A stretch of 64,000 bases of DNA from Paraphysoderma sedebokerense (taxonomy: Eukaryota > Blastocladiomycota > Physodermatomycetes > Physodermatales > Physodermataceae): positions 744,001 through 808,000 of the forward strand of contig JAHLJZ010000002.1 in assembly GCA_025602915.1 (NCBI GenBank), read 5' to 3'. This document shows, piece after piece, positions 50,186 through 61,823 of this stretch. Each line of letters opens with the position of its first letter. Position 1 is the first letter of the stretch. The notes under the pieces are model-generated. The model had not been told where the DNA came from and did not search any database. It saw only the letters and a list, made by a program, of their open reading frames with translations. The position numbers were made by a program, and so were the translations under genes.

Positions 50186-50699
50186 ATCTGAAACGACGTC
50201 GTCTGTGGAGCACGGAGAGATGCAGATGTACGCTGCAAGGCAGGACGGAAGATCGACATTGTATTTTGAGAATAGCGAGTATGTAGTCAAATTGAAGTGG
50301 TCGTCAGAACTCGCTGGGCGTGTGGCGGCGTACGATCTCCACAATCTCCATGATTGTGATTTTTCGGACATTAGATCGCCAATATATTGCGACAGGAAAC
50401 TTCTTACCACAAGCAATTCTTTGCCATGGATAGGGAATTAAAGTCAAATTTTTACTGGCAGGATGAAAAACATTTCCGCTGGTATTATAACTACAATGAA
50501 TGTCAGTAATTTTATCTCGTGTCTGTTCCGGGACAGTTTCAGTGACCGGTGTAAGCATTCAACAGACACATCTTTTTAATGATTACTATTTCCAATACAG
50601 ATTTTAAGTACGATATTTAACACAAGCAGTGAGTCTATATAACACAACGATTCACGTCATAATTGAAGCTAATCGGACACGCTTAATGGCAGAACCTGT
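50186..50699. other. Intergenic region upstream of the AIM18-like gene
   Basis: About 510 bp. Overlapping open frames on both strands around 50140-50560 have no family motif and uneven composition. It should contain the AIM18-like promoter and the 3' end of the next gene. No repeat was seen. Confidence 0.4.
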
Positions 50700-52894
50700 T
50701 CAACACCAAGGTAGCCCAAAGTCTGCGTACCCGTGGTGATGACAGCTATCGTAAACCCCAGTTAATGATGAATCATATCCGTAATAGTCGTAACCAGTAT
50801 AATCTATTCCCTCCCAACCTGAGTCACCGTGATTTTCATGACCATGATAATCGTGTTCGTACATTCCGAATGGCAGTGCGTCCCCTGAATCAAGAAGATG
50901 TAGCTGTTGATTACCTATATGCCGCGAAAGGAAAGATTCAGAATAGTTATTAACTTTATAACATCCATTTCGAAAATTGCAACATCCCAATTACCATTTG
51001 TATTGTGATCAATCAAATGACCGGATGGTGTTGTGGTGTCAACGGCGTGAGAGTTATTTTGGTTTTGCTGATTGCCGGTATGATTCTGAGAATTAGTGGT
51101 AACTTGTTGTTGCTGTTGCTGCTGGGCCTGGGTTCTCTTGATGTTCAATACAGCCTGAACGATGGCCGCAGAGGCTGCCATTGATGATGCTGCAAGTAGA
51201 ATTAAGACAGTACAGTTAGTCAAGAAAAGCAAAAGCGTAAGGTGGCCCAACTTAATCAACACAAACCGACAACGATTACGCCCATGATGCGCTTCTGTCC
51301 AGCAGGCATCTTCTTCATAGATTGTTGAGCAACTGCATCCCGAAGTGTAGGAGGAACAGAGAATATGAAACATTGATTTACTCCCGCCCGATCTGAGGTG
51401 GCTCGAACATGATCGTTATTGACCGACAAATATCGGCCGTTAACAAAGGATAGTAGAGAAAAAGCTAATGGCGAGTGCGGTAGTTTCTGATGAATGGAAG
51501 TTAGCATAGGATTCGAACAAATCATTCATGCAATCTAAAAGCATACCTTGAATGTCCAAATACAATTTTCACTGAATTTTTCCTGCTCACCCAATTCGTT
51601 TCCGTTGCTCAATACACATAAGTACTTGTCTGTACTTGAGTCTCTCAGAACGACTTGTTTATTATTAGCGTCTTGTAAATCAATGGGAGGCCCGATGACA
51701 TCAGGTTTTGCTTGATCCACATAATTCACATTAAAATAAGCAACATCATTACTAAATTTGCCTTGCGGAAGATTTTTTAGATGAAAGGCGTGTCGTTTTT
51801 TGGGAGTCCTGAACAGCGACCGGTCTTTTTGATCCTTTATTGCGACTGGTGTGGAAAGAATATTAGAGGGTCCCGGCGGCCCAGGGCGGGGAGGAGGAGG
51901 TCTAAATTCTTTGATGGGAGGTTCCTCAGATTGTGGAGGCCTGTTTGGAGGAGGAGGCCCGCGAGCTGCCGGAAATGGTGGAGTGCGGCTACCCATATTC
52001 CCTGAACGACGCGGACCATCAATCTCGTCTGGTTCTCGTCGATATTCTCTGTCATGTTCATTCGGTCGAGCATCGTAAATTCGGTTTTTAACGGGATAAG
52101 ATCGAGTCCTTTCAGAAAGATTCATCGGTGCTCGAGAATCATCAACTGGCGACGACCCTGTTCGTAGGTTTCTTCTCGGCTCATGCCTCTCTCTGAGTGA
52201 AGAGGATGGAGACGTTGTGACGAGAGACGATGGTTTTACGAAATAATATCGGAATAACGACTTTTTACTTTGAAAAGTATTAGAAAGAGTAATCATTCCG
52301 TTTTCGACTGTCATATACTTATTTTCAAGCGATAATGTAAACCACGGAAGTTTATCAATCTGAAAGGAATTGTGATAGAAAGTAAAGAGACCAAATTAGT
52401 TGAAAGGTAAAGCCGATGAGATGATTGTACACTAAAAATTTTTTTAAACTAGATACATCGACATTGCAATGAAGACGCACCTTCAGTTTCCATAAAGTTA
52501 ATGTAGTAGGGTTTTCAACCCAGAAGACTTCACCAGTTTTCTTAACACCGAGGAACAATCGAGGTGAATTCAAACCCAGAAGAACATCCATGCCATCGGC
52601 AGGTCTATCAACAATCCGCAAAGGCTTTCCAGGTTGATATTCAAAGAGACAGAACTGGAAGGCGGGGTCGGTGTCAATGGGTTTGTCATGGAACTGGAGA
52701 GGGGGAACATCAGAGGAGGTGGAATTAGGATGGAAGGAAAGAAAGCCGTCCGAATTGGAAGAGAAAAGGATGGGTTTCGCAGAAGGTGGAGAATTTGGGG
52801 ATTGCTTCCGTGGGGACTGTGGATATGCGGAGGGATAAGGGCTTTTAGGGGAGGGAGGAGATGTCGGAGGAGTGCGTTCTTGTACGGCCGCCAT
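50700..52894 (-). CDS. Membrane protein with fascin-like (beta-trefoil) repeats and Tyr/His/Gly-rich tail
   Basis: ATG at 52894 (MAAVQERTPPTSPPSPKSPY). Exons 52481-52894, 51547-52359 and others. After a Pro/Ser-rich start, repeated segments look like fascin-type trefoil blades: SNSDGFLSFHP, LNSPRLFLGVKKTGEVFWVE, SLENKYMTVENGMITLSN, STDKYLCVLSNGNELG and FVNGRYLSVNNDHVRATS. A disordered Arg/Pro region sits between blades 3 and 4. One membrane helix (IMGVIVVASSMAASAAIVQAV) arises across a splice junction. A Gln run (QAQQQQQQQ) and a tail rich in Tyr, His, Gly and Asp (YEHDYHGHENHG, YDYYGYDS) end the protein. The trefoil assignment is by pattern, not by search. It may link a membrane to actin or carbohydrate. 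Confidence 0.6.
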
Positions 52895-53255
52895 TGTTTC
52901 GTGCGTTAGGAGAGAGGTCAAAGGAGCTTTCAAATTATGAGCTCTTTTTTTAATCTTAAATCGGCTGAATCAACTCAATCGCATACTCAGAGACATGTCA
53001 GACATTGCGGACCTTTGCCAATTAACCGAGAGAGGTAACAGGGAATCGGACTTTGCAATATCGCATCATTTTTAACGGTTGACTGTTCCTCAATTTACGC
53101 GCGTGGATGGATGCAGCGGTTCATGCCCAATAATGGGAAAAGAAATTCAACACAAACTTATATTTGTAATAATTATTGTACATACAAGATGCCTAACTTC
53201 AGAGATTCTGAAAGTAGCAACCCCAAAAGGACAGTTCGAATTTTTTATACTTTAA
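52895..53255. other. Intergenic region downstream of the tail-anchored gene
   Basis: 361 bp between the start of the fascin-like gene and the stop of the next minus-strand gene. AT-rich, with no convincing frame and no repeat; it must hold the promoter of the fascin-like gene. Confidence 0.45.
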
Positions 53256-55019
53256 TTATTGTTGGGAGGTACCTCGATTGGTGTTTGCTGGGTTACCCAT
53301 CACCATCAAAATATAAAGTATAACAGCGAATGCCAATCCCAGTACCAGAAAATAGCATTTACACTGATGGAAAATTTGCATGCATGGACTCATCGTCGCT
53401 AATCGCTGGGGACTGGGATAACAAACCTCACACAGTAAATCATCGTCGTTGAACACCACAACTGGCATTTCTTCTTGACCAGTGTAAGGGGGCATTTCAA
53501 ATAACGCCGCATCATCAGCTGCGAGAGCATTGTCTTTAAAGATAGTCCGTGTCTTACTGGATTCCAGAAAGTCGTTGTCAGTCGCGAAAAGTGTTGCTTC
53601 GTAGGCTTTTATCGTTGGAGCGGTTGCCCCAACTGTCCTCGACCCCTCTGTTCCAGCTGAAGGAGGGGGTGTGGCTGGAGTAATGGTCGTAACTAAAATA
53701 CCCGATTCTTCATTCTCTTCGGTGATTGTAGCAGGAGATTTTCTACAATTTGAGCTGGACAAATCCCCTCCATCTTTCAATGTTTTCGCCCATTCTTCCA
53801 CTGATGTTTTATCCGAGTTTGAAAACGATAAAATTCGTCGACGGCGCTCTGGAGTACCCATCTTTTGTAATTCGTCTTTAGGAACAGGGACAGCAAACCT
53901 AGTAACGGAGCCGACAGGGATTGCAGTCTTATTTCGGCGATGATTATTGATGTGCAGGGGACCGGTTGGCTGTTTATTGATAATGGTAGTGGTCTCCTCT
54001 TCCTGGCTTTGGTAAGACGAATGACGCCGCGGCTTAGTAGTGGTTGTGGTCGTTATAATTGCACCGTCCTTGGTACTAACTGTTTGTGACCTCCTCGTTC
54101 TTGAGCTTACATCTCCCTCGTTCACAGACCTGGGTAATGATTGAGTATTTCGGGTAGACGATGACGGTCCAAACGCGTTCTGTAAAACCGATGAAGATAA
54201 ATCTGACTCCTCAAGGGGTTGAAAATTACTTTTGCCCACTGTAGGTGATAAGACAACCGACAAACGGCGAACCGCAGTTTTAGCTGATGTCGACATCTTT
54301 CTAGCTGCTTTCTCTAAACTGCGTTTACCAGGAGAAGACGGGTTAGCCGAATCGTCTTTCACCTCGCTTACTACTTGAGTACTCAATGTCCAGGAACCCA
54401 TCTTTCCGCTCTCAACCTCGGCAACTGTAGGGGATTTTAACATCAGTGATAGTCGGCGGGGACTGCTTATTGACAACGGACTTGGTTTTGAGGGTCTCTT
54501 TTCCGTCACAATTCGAATTTCACCATCTCCTTCAGTCAAATCTTGTGATGACTCAATCGTTTCTCCATTTTCGTTTTCTACAACCGTTTTTTCAATTCCA
54601 TTAGCAGTGGTTTTGTTTGAATTTTCCGCACCATCTAATGGCTTTACTATGAAGTATAAAACGTTGCCAATGATATCAGTGTTAGTCAGTGGATTCAAGA
54701 CATGTAGCCTATGAATTAATTTTTTCCCTAGATAAACTTGAGTTTGAAAAAGAATTTTGTTCAAGTGGAAAGCATTGTAGTATGAATAGAATGCTTTATC
54801 TGGCTGTTTATGATCCCATGTCTGTACTCTGGCTATGATGAAAGATTTCGTTCCACATGGGTCGCACTCTTGGTGTATTTTAACCAAGTCACCGAATGTT
54901 TCAAGACAGAATGAATCTTCGTAACCAGTCGCTACTGAGTCAAGAAGTTTTGTTCCAGTACTATCAAAAAGGTGAATGAACTCTGGTTCGGGCTCGGGTG
55001 CATTTTGCGGAGTTGGCAT
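53256..55019 (-). CDS. Tail-anchored protein of unknown function
   Basis: Single 587-codon exon from ATG 55019. Residues 1-155 form a folded-looking domain (IHLFDSTGTKLLDSV, DPCGTKSFIIARVQTWDHK, AFHLNKILFQTQVYLGKKL, LTNTDIIGNVLYFIVK) that I do not recognise. The central 370 residues are Ser/Thr/Arg-rich and disordered, with many basic SP/RxxS sites (SSPRRLSLMLKSP, PERRRRILSFS) and a Thr run. Near the C-terminus is a Cys-rich patch (CEVCYPSP, SPCMQIFHQCKCY), then one membrane helix (FLVLGLAFAVILYILMVM) and only about a dozen residues. That layout fits a tail-anchored ER or Golgi protein with a large phosphorylated cytosolic part. Confidence 0.75.
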   Translation of the reverse strand: MPTPQNAPEPEPEFIHLFDSTGTKLLDSVATGYEDSFCLETFGDLVKIHQECDPCGTKSFIIARVQTWDHKQPDKAFYSYYNAFHLNKILFQTQVYLGKKLIHRLHVLNPLTNTDIIGNVLYFIVKPLDGAENSNKTTANGIEKTVVENENGETIESSQDLTEGDGEIRIVTEKRPSKPSPLSISSPRRLSLMLKSPTVAEVESGKMGSWTLSTQVVSEVKDDSANPSSPGKRSLEKAARKMSTSAKTAVRRLSVVLSPTVGKSNFQPLEESDLSSSVLQNAFGPSSSTRNTQSLPRSVNEGDVSSRTRRSQTVSTKDGAIITTTTTTKPRRHSSYQSQEEETTTIINKQPTGPLHINNHRRNKTAIPVGSVTRFAVPVPKDELQKMGTPERRRRILSFSNSDKTSVEEWAKTLKDGGDLSSSNCRKSPATITEENEESGILVTTITPATPPPSAGTEGSRTVGATAPTIKAYEATLFATDNDFLESSKTRTIFKDNALAADDAALFEMPPYTGQEEMPVVVFNDDDLLCEVCYPSPQRLATMSPCMQIFHQCKCYFLVLGLAFAVILYILMVMGNPANTNRGTSQQ

Positions 55020-55021
55020 AC

Positions 55022-55354
55022 TTATGCGGGGTTGCCGGGACCACTTGGTCTAGCTGAAAAGTTAACAGTGTGCTGCGCGAAAGGTTGAAACTGAGGTGAC
55101 GACAGAGATTTTTGTAGCCACTCAAGACGGATAAAATTATAGTTCAGTACTATGAATTTCGGCGTATGCAAAATGGAAGGAATTACACGGGGGAAAGTAG
55201 GGAGAACATCCAACAGCCCGCGTCGGGCCAACAGTATTGCTTGATACTTCGCATCATTGAGCAAAGTTAGGCGTTCTATAACGGAGTCCCGTCGAATAAG
55301 CTGCCAATATAGATCTGCTATACTGCACGAGAGATTCATCGTGAGTGAATTCAT
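55022..55354 (-). CDS. Possible small gene or upstream exon, unrecognised
   Basis: 110-codon frame from ATG 55354 (MNSLTMNLSCSIADLYWQL) whose TAA ends 2 nt before the ATG of the tail-anchored gene. A strong acceptor-like sequence (GTTAACTTTTCAG, at about 55054-55066) lies in its last codons, and a strong donor (GTAAGTATC) lies farther upstream near 55552-55560. Part of it may therefore be a 5'-leader intron of the downstream gene. Another frame over the same DNA is also open for about 37 codons. No family match. Confidence 0.25.
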   Translation of the reverse strand: MNSLTMNLSCSIADLYWQLIRRDSVIERLTLLNDAKYQAILLARRGLLDVLPTFPRVIPSILHTPKFIVLNYNFIRLEWLQKSLSSPQFQPFAQHTVNFSARPSGPGNPA

Positions 55355-56170
55355 TTGGATTGCGTTCCCTGGGCGGTGGACAGAAATAGAGGAGTTGGGT
55401 CCCTTATCAGGACGTAGACAAAAGAAACAAACACACAGGACTTCCAGGGAGAGAGCGAGGCTGATTTATCTTTCAGAGCCAGCAAAATGGAAAGACGGAT
55501 TTTACTCATCATTTGAACTCAAATCTTGATCCGTTCGAAAATATAATAATGATACTTACATCAAGTCCTATTCCGCCGATCACCGCCGCAAATGACTGAG
55601 AGATATGCAACCCACGTCTGTTCAATTCAGAATATCACTCTTTTCAGATGTATCATATAATTATATTGCGTCCAGCACAGATAAACTGTTAATTTCAAAG
55701 TTGACAACTTTCAATGAATTTTGTGCAGGCAGTCAACATAGAAACTAGTTGATGCGCAGTGGACGACACACGAGAAAGGTGGTAATTAATCCAAGCCCAA
55801 TCAGGAGGGGGATGCAGCTGACCCAAAAAGAGCTGCTCTCTGCTCCTAGCAGCAATAATCGACAGTAACAGTGAAGTATAGTCTGATACATCAGTGCACT
55901 AACATTGTTTCCATTCATTCCAGAAAAGCAACGCAAGGGAGCTTACACACAAGTCGTCGATTGTTCGGCAGAAATTAGACTTTAGGGGCAGGCAATAGCG
56001 AGCCGTAGAATATTTGAGCAACATTCCATCTCCACTATCAATCGTCAACGTCAGGACACAGGACATTTCAACTACATTCGAACCATATCATTCCAACATC
56101 ATACCACCCTATCCTCCTGTAAATTGCCTTCTCCGGTTCCCCCATTCCCCTGTTGCTTCTGTCCAAACTG
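55355..56170. other. Divergent intergenic region, tail-anchored gene and LENG8
   Basis: About 800 bp. It includes the donor-like GTAAGTATC on the minus strand near 55555 and two short ATG frames on the plus strand (55752, 55812), but no recognisable gene. Between 55815 and 56292 the plus strand has no ATG at all. Promoters of both flanking genes lie here. Confidence 0.4.
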
Positions 56171-58917
56171 GATCAATCAGCCGCTAATACACAGAAACCT
56201 GGGACGGCCAACCCACAGCAACCTTCCCAAAGCGACATTTTGCAGTGGTAACTATCAATCTGTTCCTTTCCTTTATTATATTTATACTTGTTTATGAACG
56301 CTTTATTTCACGTCGTCAAAGGCAACAATATCAACAACTTTTGGCTGCACAATACGCTGGTTATGATCCATATCAACTCCAACTTCTACAGTATCAACTA
56401 GCAGCACAACAGCAGGCATATAATACTTCAGCAGCAGCGGCTGTCGATCCTAATTTATACTACGCATATGCAGCGGCTGCTGGAATACCCACTGCTGCGA
56501 CCTCTGGAGTGTACAGTACTAATCTTCCACAGACTACGGGTTCTGTCCCTTCTCTTCCCTCAAATCAACAGCAGAATATAGCCAACCCCGCCGGTTCACA
56601 AACTTCGACTTCAACCACCGAATCATCTATGAAGAAGCCTACTGCTTCTCCTTCGAAGGCTTCTTCCCCTGCCAAATCTACAAATGGAAAGGCGAAAACG
56701 AAATTTGAAATAAAAAGTTCGTCATCCCCTCTCACCTCCTTTACAGCATGAAGGTCTCGACTAAAAGTCCTCCCTCTTATTTGCAGAACCCGAGTACACC
56801 GCCGTGAAACCAAAACCAGTTTCTCAGTTGGCCGAGTCGTCAGCGCCAAAGCAAAAACCGAAGTCCTCCCCAGGAAAGAAACAGAAGCAGTCCGATGATC
56901 CGTGGCCGCCTGCATTCAAAGAATTTTTAAATAAAGTCCTCAAGATTGCAACCGAAAAGGTACCCGATGCGAAACTCAGAGATGAATTTGAAAATCAGTA
57001 CCTCGTTAAAGCGTTACAGAACTTTATTGACGGTAAAGATCTTTGGAAAGAAGACTGGGCTCGCAAAGATCCTCTTGAATTTGTAACTGTTCGCCTGAAT
57101 AAATTCAATCAGGAGAGGAAAGGAAGACTGTTTGTGTTCTGGCCGTTTTTGTGAATATTTGGCGTGACTCTGACTGACTACTAATTGTAGCGCCAGCGCG
57201 AAAAGAAAAGTTCCTGAGACCCGTGATTTTTCGCCCACTCCATCATCGCCCCGGTCTGATAAAATGGATGTCGACGACGAAGAATTGTTGAAACGGCAGA
57301 AAAGGGCGAAAAGGTTTGCAGATGATCATGAAGCATTTCACCAAGAGAAACGGAAAGCCTCCGCTTCTAGTAGAAGAACTCAGCGGGAGTATGTTGACTT
57401 GCACAAAGATGTATGTTGAATCTGTTGCTTTTACGTATCATTGTCGCTGTACTTTTGAAGTCTAAAACGGTTTTTGTTTTTCTTTTGTAGCTTATACCTG
57501 AATGGGACAGCAATACTCTTGTTGGTACCTGTCAGACGCTGGAAAAGCCTTATCTGCGGTTGACGGAGGTACTACTCTTGAATCTTGATGATCTTTTCTG
57601 CTGCTTGCGTTTATTTATATTATATTACAGGCTCCAAAACCAGAACAAGTCCGTCCTCTTCCGGTACTGAAAAAAGCGTTTGCAAGGCTTAAGCAGAAAT
57701 GGAAGAACGAAGGCAACTATACCTATATCTGTGACCAATTGAAATCACTTCGACAAGACATGGTCGTCCAGCGTATTCGTAATGAATTTGCAGCTCATGT
57801 CTACGAGACCCATGCCAGGATTGCATTAGAAAAGGTTTGTTTTTTTAAATCAATTCATTATATTTCATTCTTGAGATATGGCATCTAAATTTTCATTGGT
57901 ATCACCTTTCAGGGCGATCTAGGTGAGTACAATCAATGCCAAACACAGTTGAAACAGATATATGAAAAAGGAATACAAGGCGGTCCCAACAGTGCGAATG
58001 AATTTACCGGTATGTGATTTTAGTATCGGACGATAGTGTGTTCACTGTTGTGTTCTTAATATGCATTTCACAAATTCCAGCCTATCAAATTCTGTACATG
58101 ATATATACCAAAAATTCCCGAGGTACGTCGGTTATCCGTCCAGTCGAACGTCTCTTTCCGTATTAACCTGTCTTCTGGCATATTCCGTCGATCCTGAAAT
58201 TGCTTTCTCAACAGATATCAACCAGGTTCTTTCGACCATCACGCCTTCTCAAAAATCACACAAGTATATCATACACGCCCTACAAGTCCGTTCTGCTGTT
58301 GCTTCGAATAATTATCATCGTTTATTTAAGTTATATCTGACTGCTCCCAATATGGGTTCCTATTTAATGGATCAATTTCTTGAACGAGAGCGGTTTAGAG
58401 GCTTAAAAAGCATCTGTAAAGCGTACGCTTCATTTGTCTTTTCCTTCCGTTTTCCCGTCCTTCCAGGGTTATTCTGTCCTTACTGTTAACACGCATGATC
58501 TGCTTTTAGCTATCGACCGCATGTTCCTTTCTCCTTCGTTGCCCAAGAACTCGGTTTTGAGGGTATCTCTGAACTCAAAAAGTTTATATCCGAGGCCATC
58601 CATTCCGTCCAGAAAAGTGAGGCTGAACATGGAAACCATTATTCTGCTCCCGAAATTGTACATCCTGCGTCCTATCCTTCTTCGCCGCCTCCTCGCAAGT
58701 CGAAAAAAAGCGACAAGAAGAAAAAAGTGAAGGGAACTGACAGTGAAATAGTAGAGTTGATGAACACGAAAGACTTGTACTTTTGGATTGACAAAAAGTT
58801 GGGCTCTTATGCAAAGGTGGGCAATCTCTAAATGTACTACCTCATACTGTTTGCAATAGCACTTACGGATTACCGTTCTTTTTTTCTCAGGTCGACATTA
58901 AAGGACAGATACATTGA
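56171..58917 (+). CDS. LENG8: SAC3/GANP-domain protein LENG8/Thp3
   Basis: Homolog of human LENG8 and yeast Thp3, which work in transcription elongation and mRNA processing with a PCI partner. The first exon (AANTQKPGTANPQQPSQSDILQW) joins in phase to QQYQQLLAAQYAGYDPYQLQ, a Gln/Tyr-rich region. Downstream are WPPAFKEFLNKVLKIA, LVGTCQTLEKPYLRLTEAP, the SAC3 core SLRQDMVVQRIRNEF, AAHVYETHARIALEKGDL, GEYNQCQTQLKQIYEKG, EFTAYQILYMIYTKNSR, ITPSQKSHKYIIHALQVRSA and FVAQELGFEGISEL. Eight or more short introns. The end is DIKGQIH and TGA at 58915-58917. The start codon is not found: no ATG occurs in the plausible first exon. Confidence 0.88.
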
Positions 58918-59720
58918 ACACCCTACTTTACGTCGTACCTGCATAGTAATGGTGTCATCTTCTTCTTTTACTCGAATTGTCGGATTAATCGGACATTTAG
59001 ACTCTTAATCTACTCATCAATTGTCATACAAGACATATTTTGTTGTTGCTTCAAACATAAACGAAAATCAGAACCTGTTGGTAAGTTATGGTGGACAAGC
59101 GCAAGATCAAAGAAGAGAAAACACATTCGATTTAGATTTTAGGAAAAGCAATCACAACTCACGCCATAGCAGGTTCATGCTTTCAGTGTAATTTTATCAA
59201 ACATTAATCTATGGCTATGTATACGACGGTATCGACGTTTTCCTAATTCTTGTCAGTTTTGAGTTTTTCATTCTTATGGCGATCAAAATTCAAATGCGAA
59301 TGGTACTTCATGGAATGTAGATTGACCTGATGATGAATGTATTTGACGTTGATTGTTACATACTGTAAAATCCAAAATGACGTCTTTAATTTTGTGGAAT
59401 AAATCAGACGTATCCAAACCTCAAATCAATCTCATTAGGTGAACCGACATTGGTATCCGGTAGAGATATATGCTATTAAAAAGACATACTTTTATTGTAT
59501 GTGATGTTCCTAATTGAACATTTGTTACAACCTAACGTTTACAATTTATGTCGACTACATATTCGCGAATACAACGCGCGACTTTAATCTGTTCTCGAGC
59601 GAGCTAAAAAGATGTCATTTTGTTCCCCATAAAGAAAAAAGTAAAAAAGATAGTGGGGTAACTACAAAAAGTATTTGTTCTACAAGTATATATTGTATAT
59701 CATCTTCATCTATCTTGGAA
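58918..59720. other. Convergent intergenic region
   Basis: About 800 bp between the stops of the LENG8 gene and the unrecognised minus-strand gene. It is AT-rich (T- and A-runs) with no gene, repeat or RNA gene recognised. A 74-codon frame at 59514-59738 has no motif and is probably chance. Confidence 0.5.
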
Positions 59721-61124
59721 TTAATACCATCTAAATAAAACCTTCTTCTCTGCAAGCAATACTGCAGAGTCTTTTCTATTTCTTAATCCATCTTCGTCAA
59801 TGTCCATGTTAATTTTTCTAGTTCGTTTTCTTCCTCGACGGGAATTTTTGTCAAAAGTATATGGATCTTGAAATTCAAGTTCATTGATTTTCGAAAAATC
59901 AGGTAAATCCGGAACAGTCATTACTTGACTGTGTAACCATTTACAATTTTGATGCTCTGATTGAAATTTAGTAGAGAGGGTGTTATAACAAGCTACCATC
60001 CAGTTAAGAATATTAGTAAGTGGTGTTGACGATTGCTTGGTTTGAGTTGGGAAGGGAATGGAGAATTGGGTTTGAGGTTTATCCTCGATTCGGAGTAAAC
60101 TTAGGGATTGAAGATTGATGTACGGAAATCGAGAAATTTGGTTTGAATTGGTAGTAAAGAAGGAGAATAACCTTTTGAGAGATTGAATTTTGGTCCAGTT
60201 CTTGTAGAATGTTGTTGGACATGTAGTTTGGGTTGGAATAACAGCGTGGTTGATAGGGAATCTGGTTTGATTTACGCGACGGGTTTGCGGGGATAAAAAG
60301 AGTTGTAAGGGTACCATTAAGTGTGATGTATCAGTAGATACAGGATTATTGAATCGTGTTTCTGGAAATTGCATTCATGGTTAGTTTGTACTCTTTCATG
60401 TTCTGAAAATCACTGAAGTAACAAACCAGTTGGAACAACCGCGTCCATTTTGTATCTCAATCCGCGCATCAAACCAAAACTAATTTGTTGACCGATAACG
60501 CTTCGTTTTCGCAACATCCCAAAATCGCAACAATTTGTACCAAGTTTAGAAGCGTCCAACCAAAACGAATGTCTTAGAGCAGACTGAACTGTAGTGATGG
60601 AGCTAGCGAAGTAGGTTGTCCACGATTCTTTTGCCGATCATGAAAATGTCGCGTATCAGTGGATGAAATGGGAGAATAGAACAGTTATTCAGGATGTCGC
60701 AAAAGAATGGAAAGTAAAGCAAAAAGAAAATAAAATACCTGTTTCCGTTTTTTCTATTGCTGATGCATTTTGTCTTTGTGATTTGCAGATTTGATTGACA
60801 TAGTCCATAGAGACTTGCACAATTTGACCGTTCATTTCGGTTTCAAGATACATAGTAGACTTCTGCAAATAAACAAAGTATGGAGTAACCCGAAAGCACA
60901 AAAAGAAATTTTTCGAAAATTGGTTAGTAATTTATGTATATAAACCTCTGCATTATCCTCTTCCGAGAAACAACCGTTTTGTGTCGCGAATTGTAATCTG
61001 CAAATCCTCTCTGCCTCATCATGAAAAACTACAGCAAAAAGAAGGAAGAAAAAGAATCTTACCTTTGCAGGGATTTTATTAAAGTTAAAATCAACGGAAA
61101 ACCCGTTCGAATCGTATTGAAACA
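59721..61124 (-). CDS. Unrecognised multi-exon gene
   Basis: The most likely start is ATG 61124 (MFQYDSNGFSVDFNFNKIPAK). Further pieces in one frame order are VFHDEAERICRLQFATQNGC, KSTMYLETEMNGQIVQVSM, RHSFWLDASKLGTNCCDFGM with LRKRSVIGQQISFGLMRGL, and a last exon of about 210 codons (59721-60374) reading MVPLQLFLSP, ISRFPYINLQSLSLLRIED, FQDPYTFDKNSRRGRKRTRK and ending KKVLFRWY. The basic RRGRKRTRK run looks like a nuclear signal. Regions and splice borders suggest about five exons, but the first intron is doubtful: a 34-nt GT-AG stretch (61029-61062) may be read through. I recognise no family. Confidence 0.5.
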
Positions 61125-61823
61125 TTTTTTTTGAGTGACTTTGCCTCTTAGGGGTGTCTCTCAAGATTTCGATGAACGCTGTTACGCTCGAGATTCGAGG
61201 AGAAGAGAAGTAATTTTCGGGATTGAAAATCGGTGTTGAAGATTCTGAAGTTATTATAGATTGTCAAGGATGAGGAAGATGGTTATGAAATGGCTGCTGT
61301 GGTTCAGAAGAGTCGAAGTGGAGGGGGGAATGGGATAGCTCGTCGGATTTTCGAAGGAAAAGACGCGACGTTGATCCTCTGGTTTCGTGCGGCTCTTTCG
61401 GGCTTCGAGTCAGAGCGACTCTGGCATGTTTCGTTAAATAATTAATGCGTGAGAAGTTGATTTACACTCCTTGCAATATTTAGCAAAACAAATACATCTT
61501 GTTTACATATGTACAATTGTCGGAATAGAATACCCTGAAAGATGGTTCTAATCTGGTAATATTCGTTCCCGAATACTCCAATATACCAGCACTGTATCAT
61601 GCTGGATAAACCGATACCTTAATACATGCATGTACAGGGCCACAACTACCATAAAAATCCGTCCTTTAACGAGTTCAGAAAGTCTTAATCTACAGTACGT
61701 TAAATCTCATTGCAATAATATTGGGGAAACAAGATGCTGGAGATGAGCTGAAAAGCCAAGTAAAGCAGAAGTCAAAGTAATGACCCAACACAGAAACTTA
61801 AATGCGGGTTGAGTTAGAAGCTT
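61125..61823. other. Intergenic region downstream of PHAF1
   Basis: About 700 bp before the start of the unrecognised gene and after the PHAF1 stop. It is purine-rich on the plus strand in the first 250 bp, which may be the leader of the minus-strand gene, then AT-rich. No gene or repeat recognised. Confidence 0.45.
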
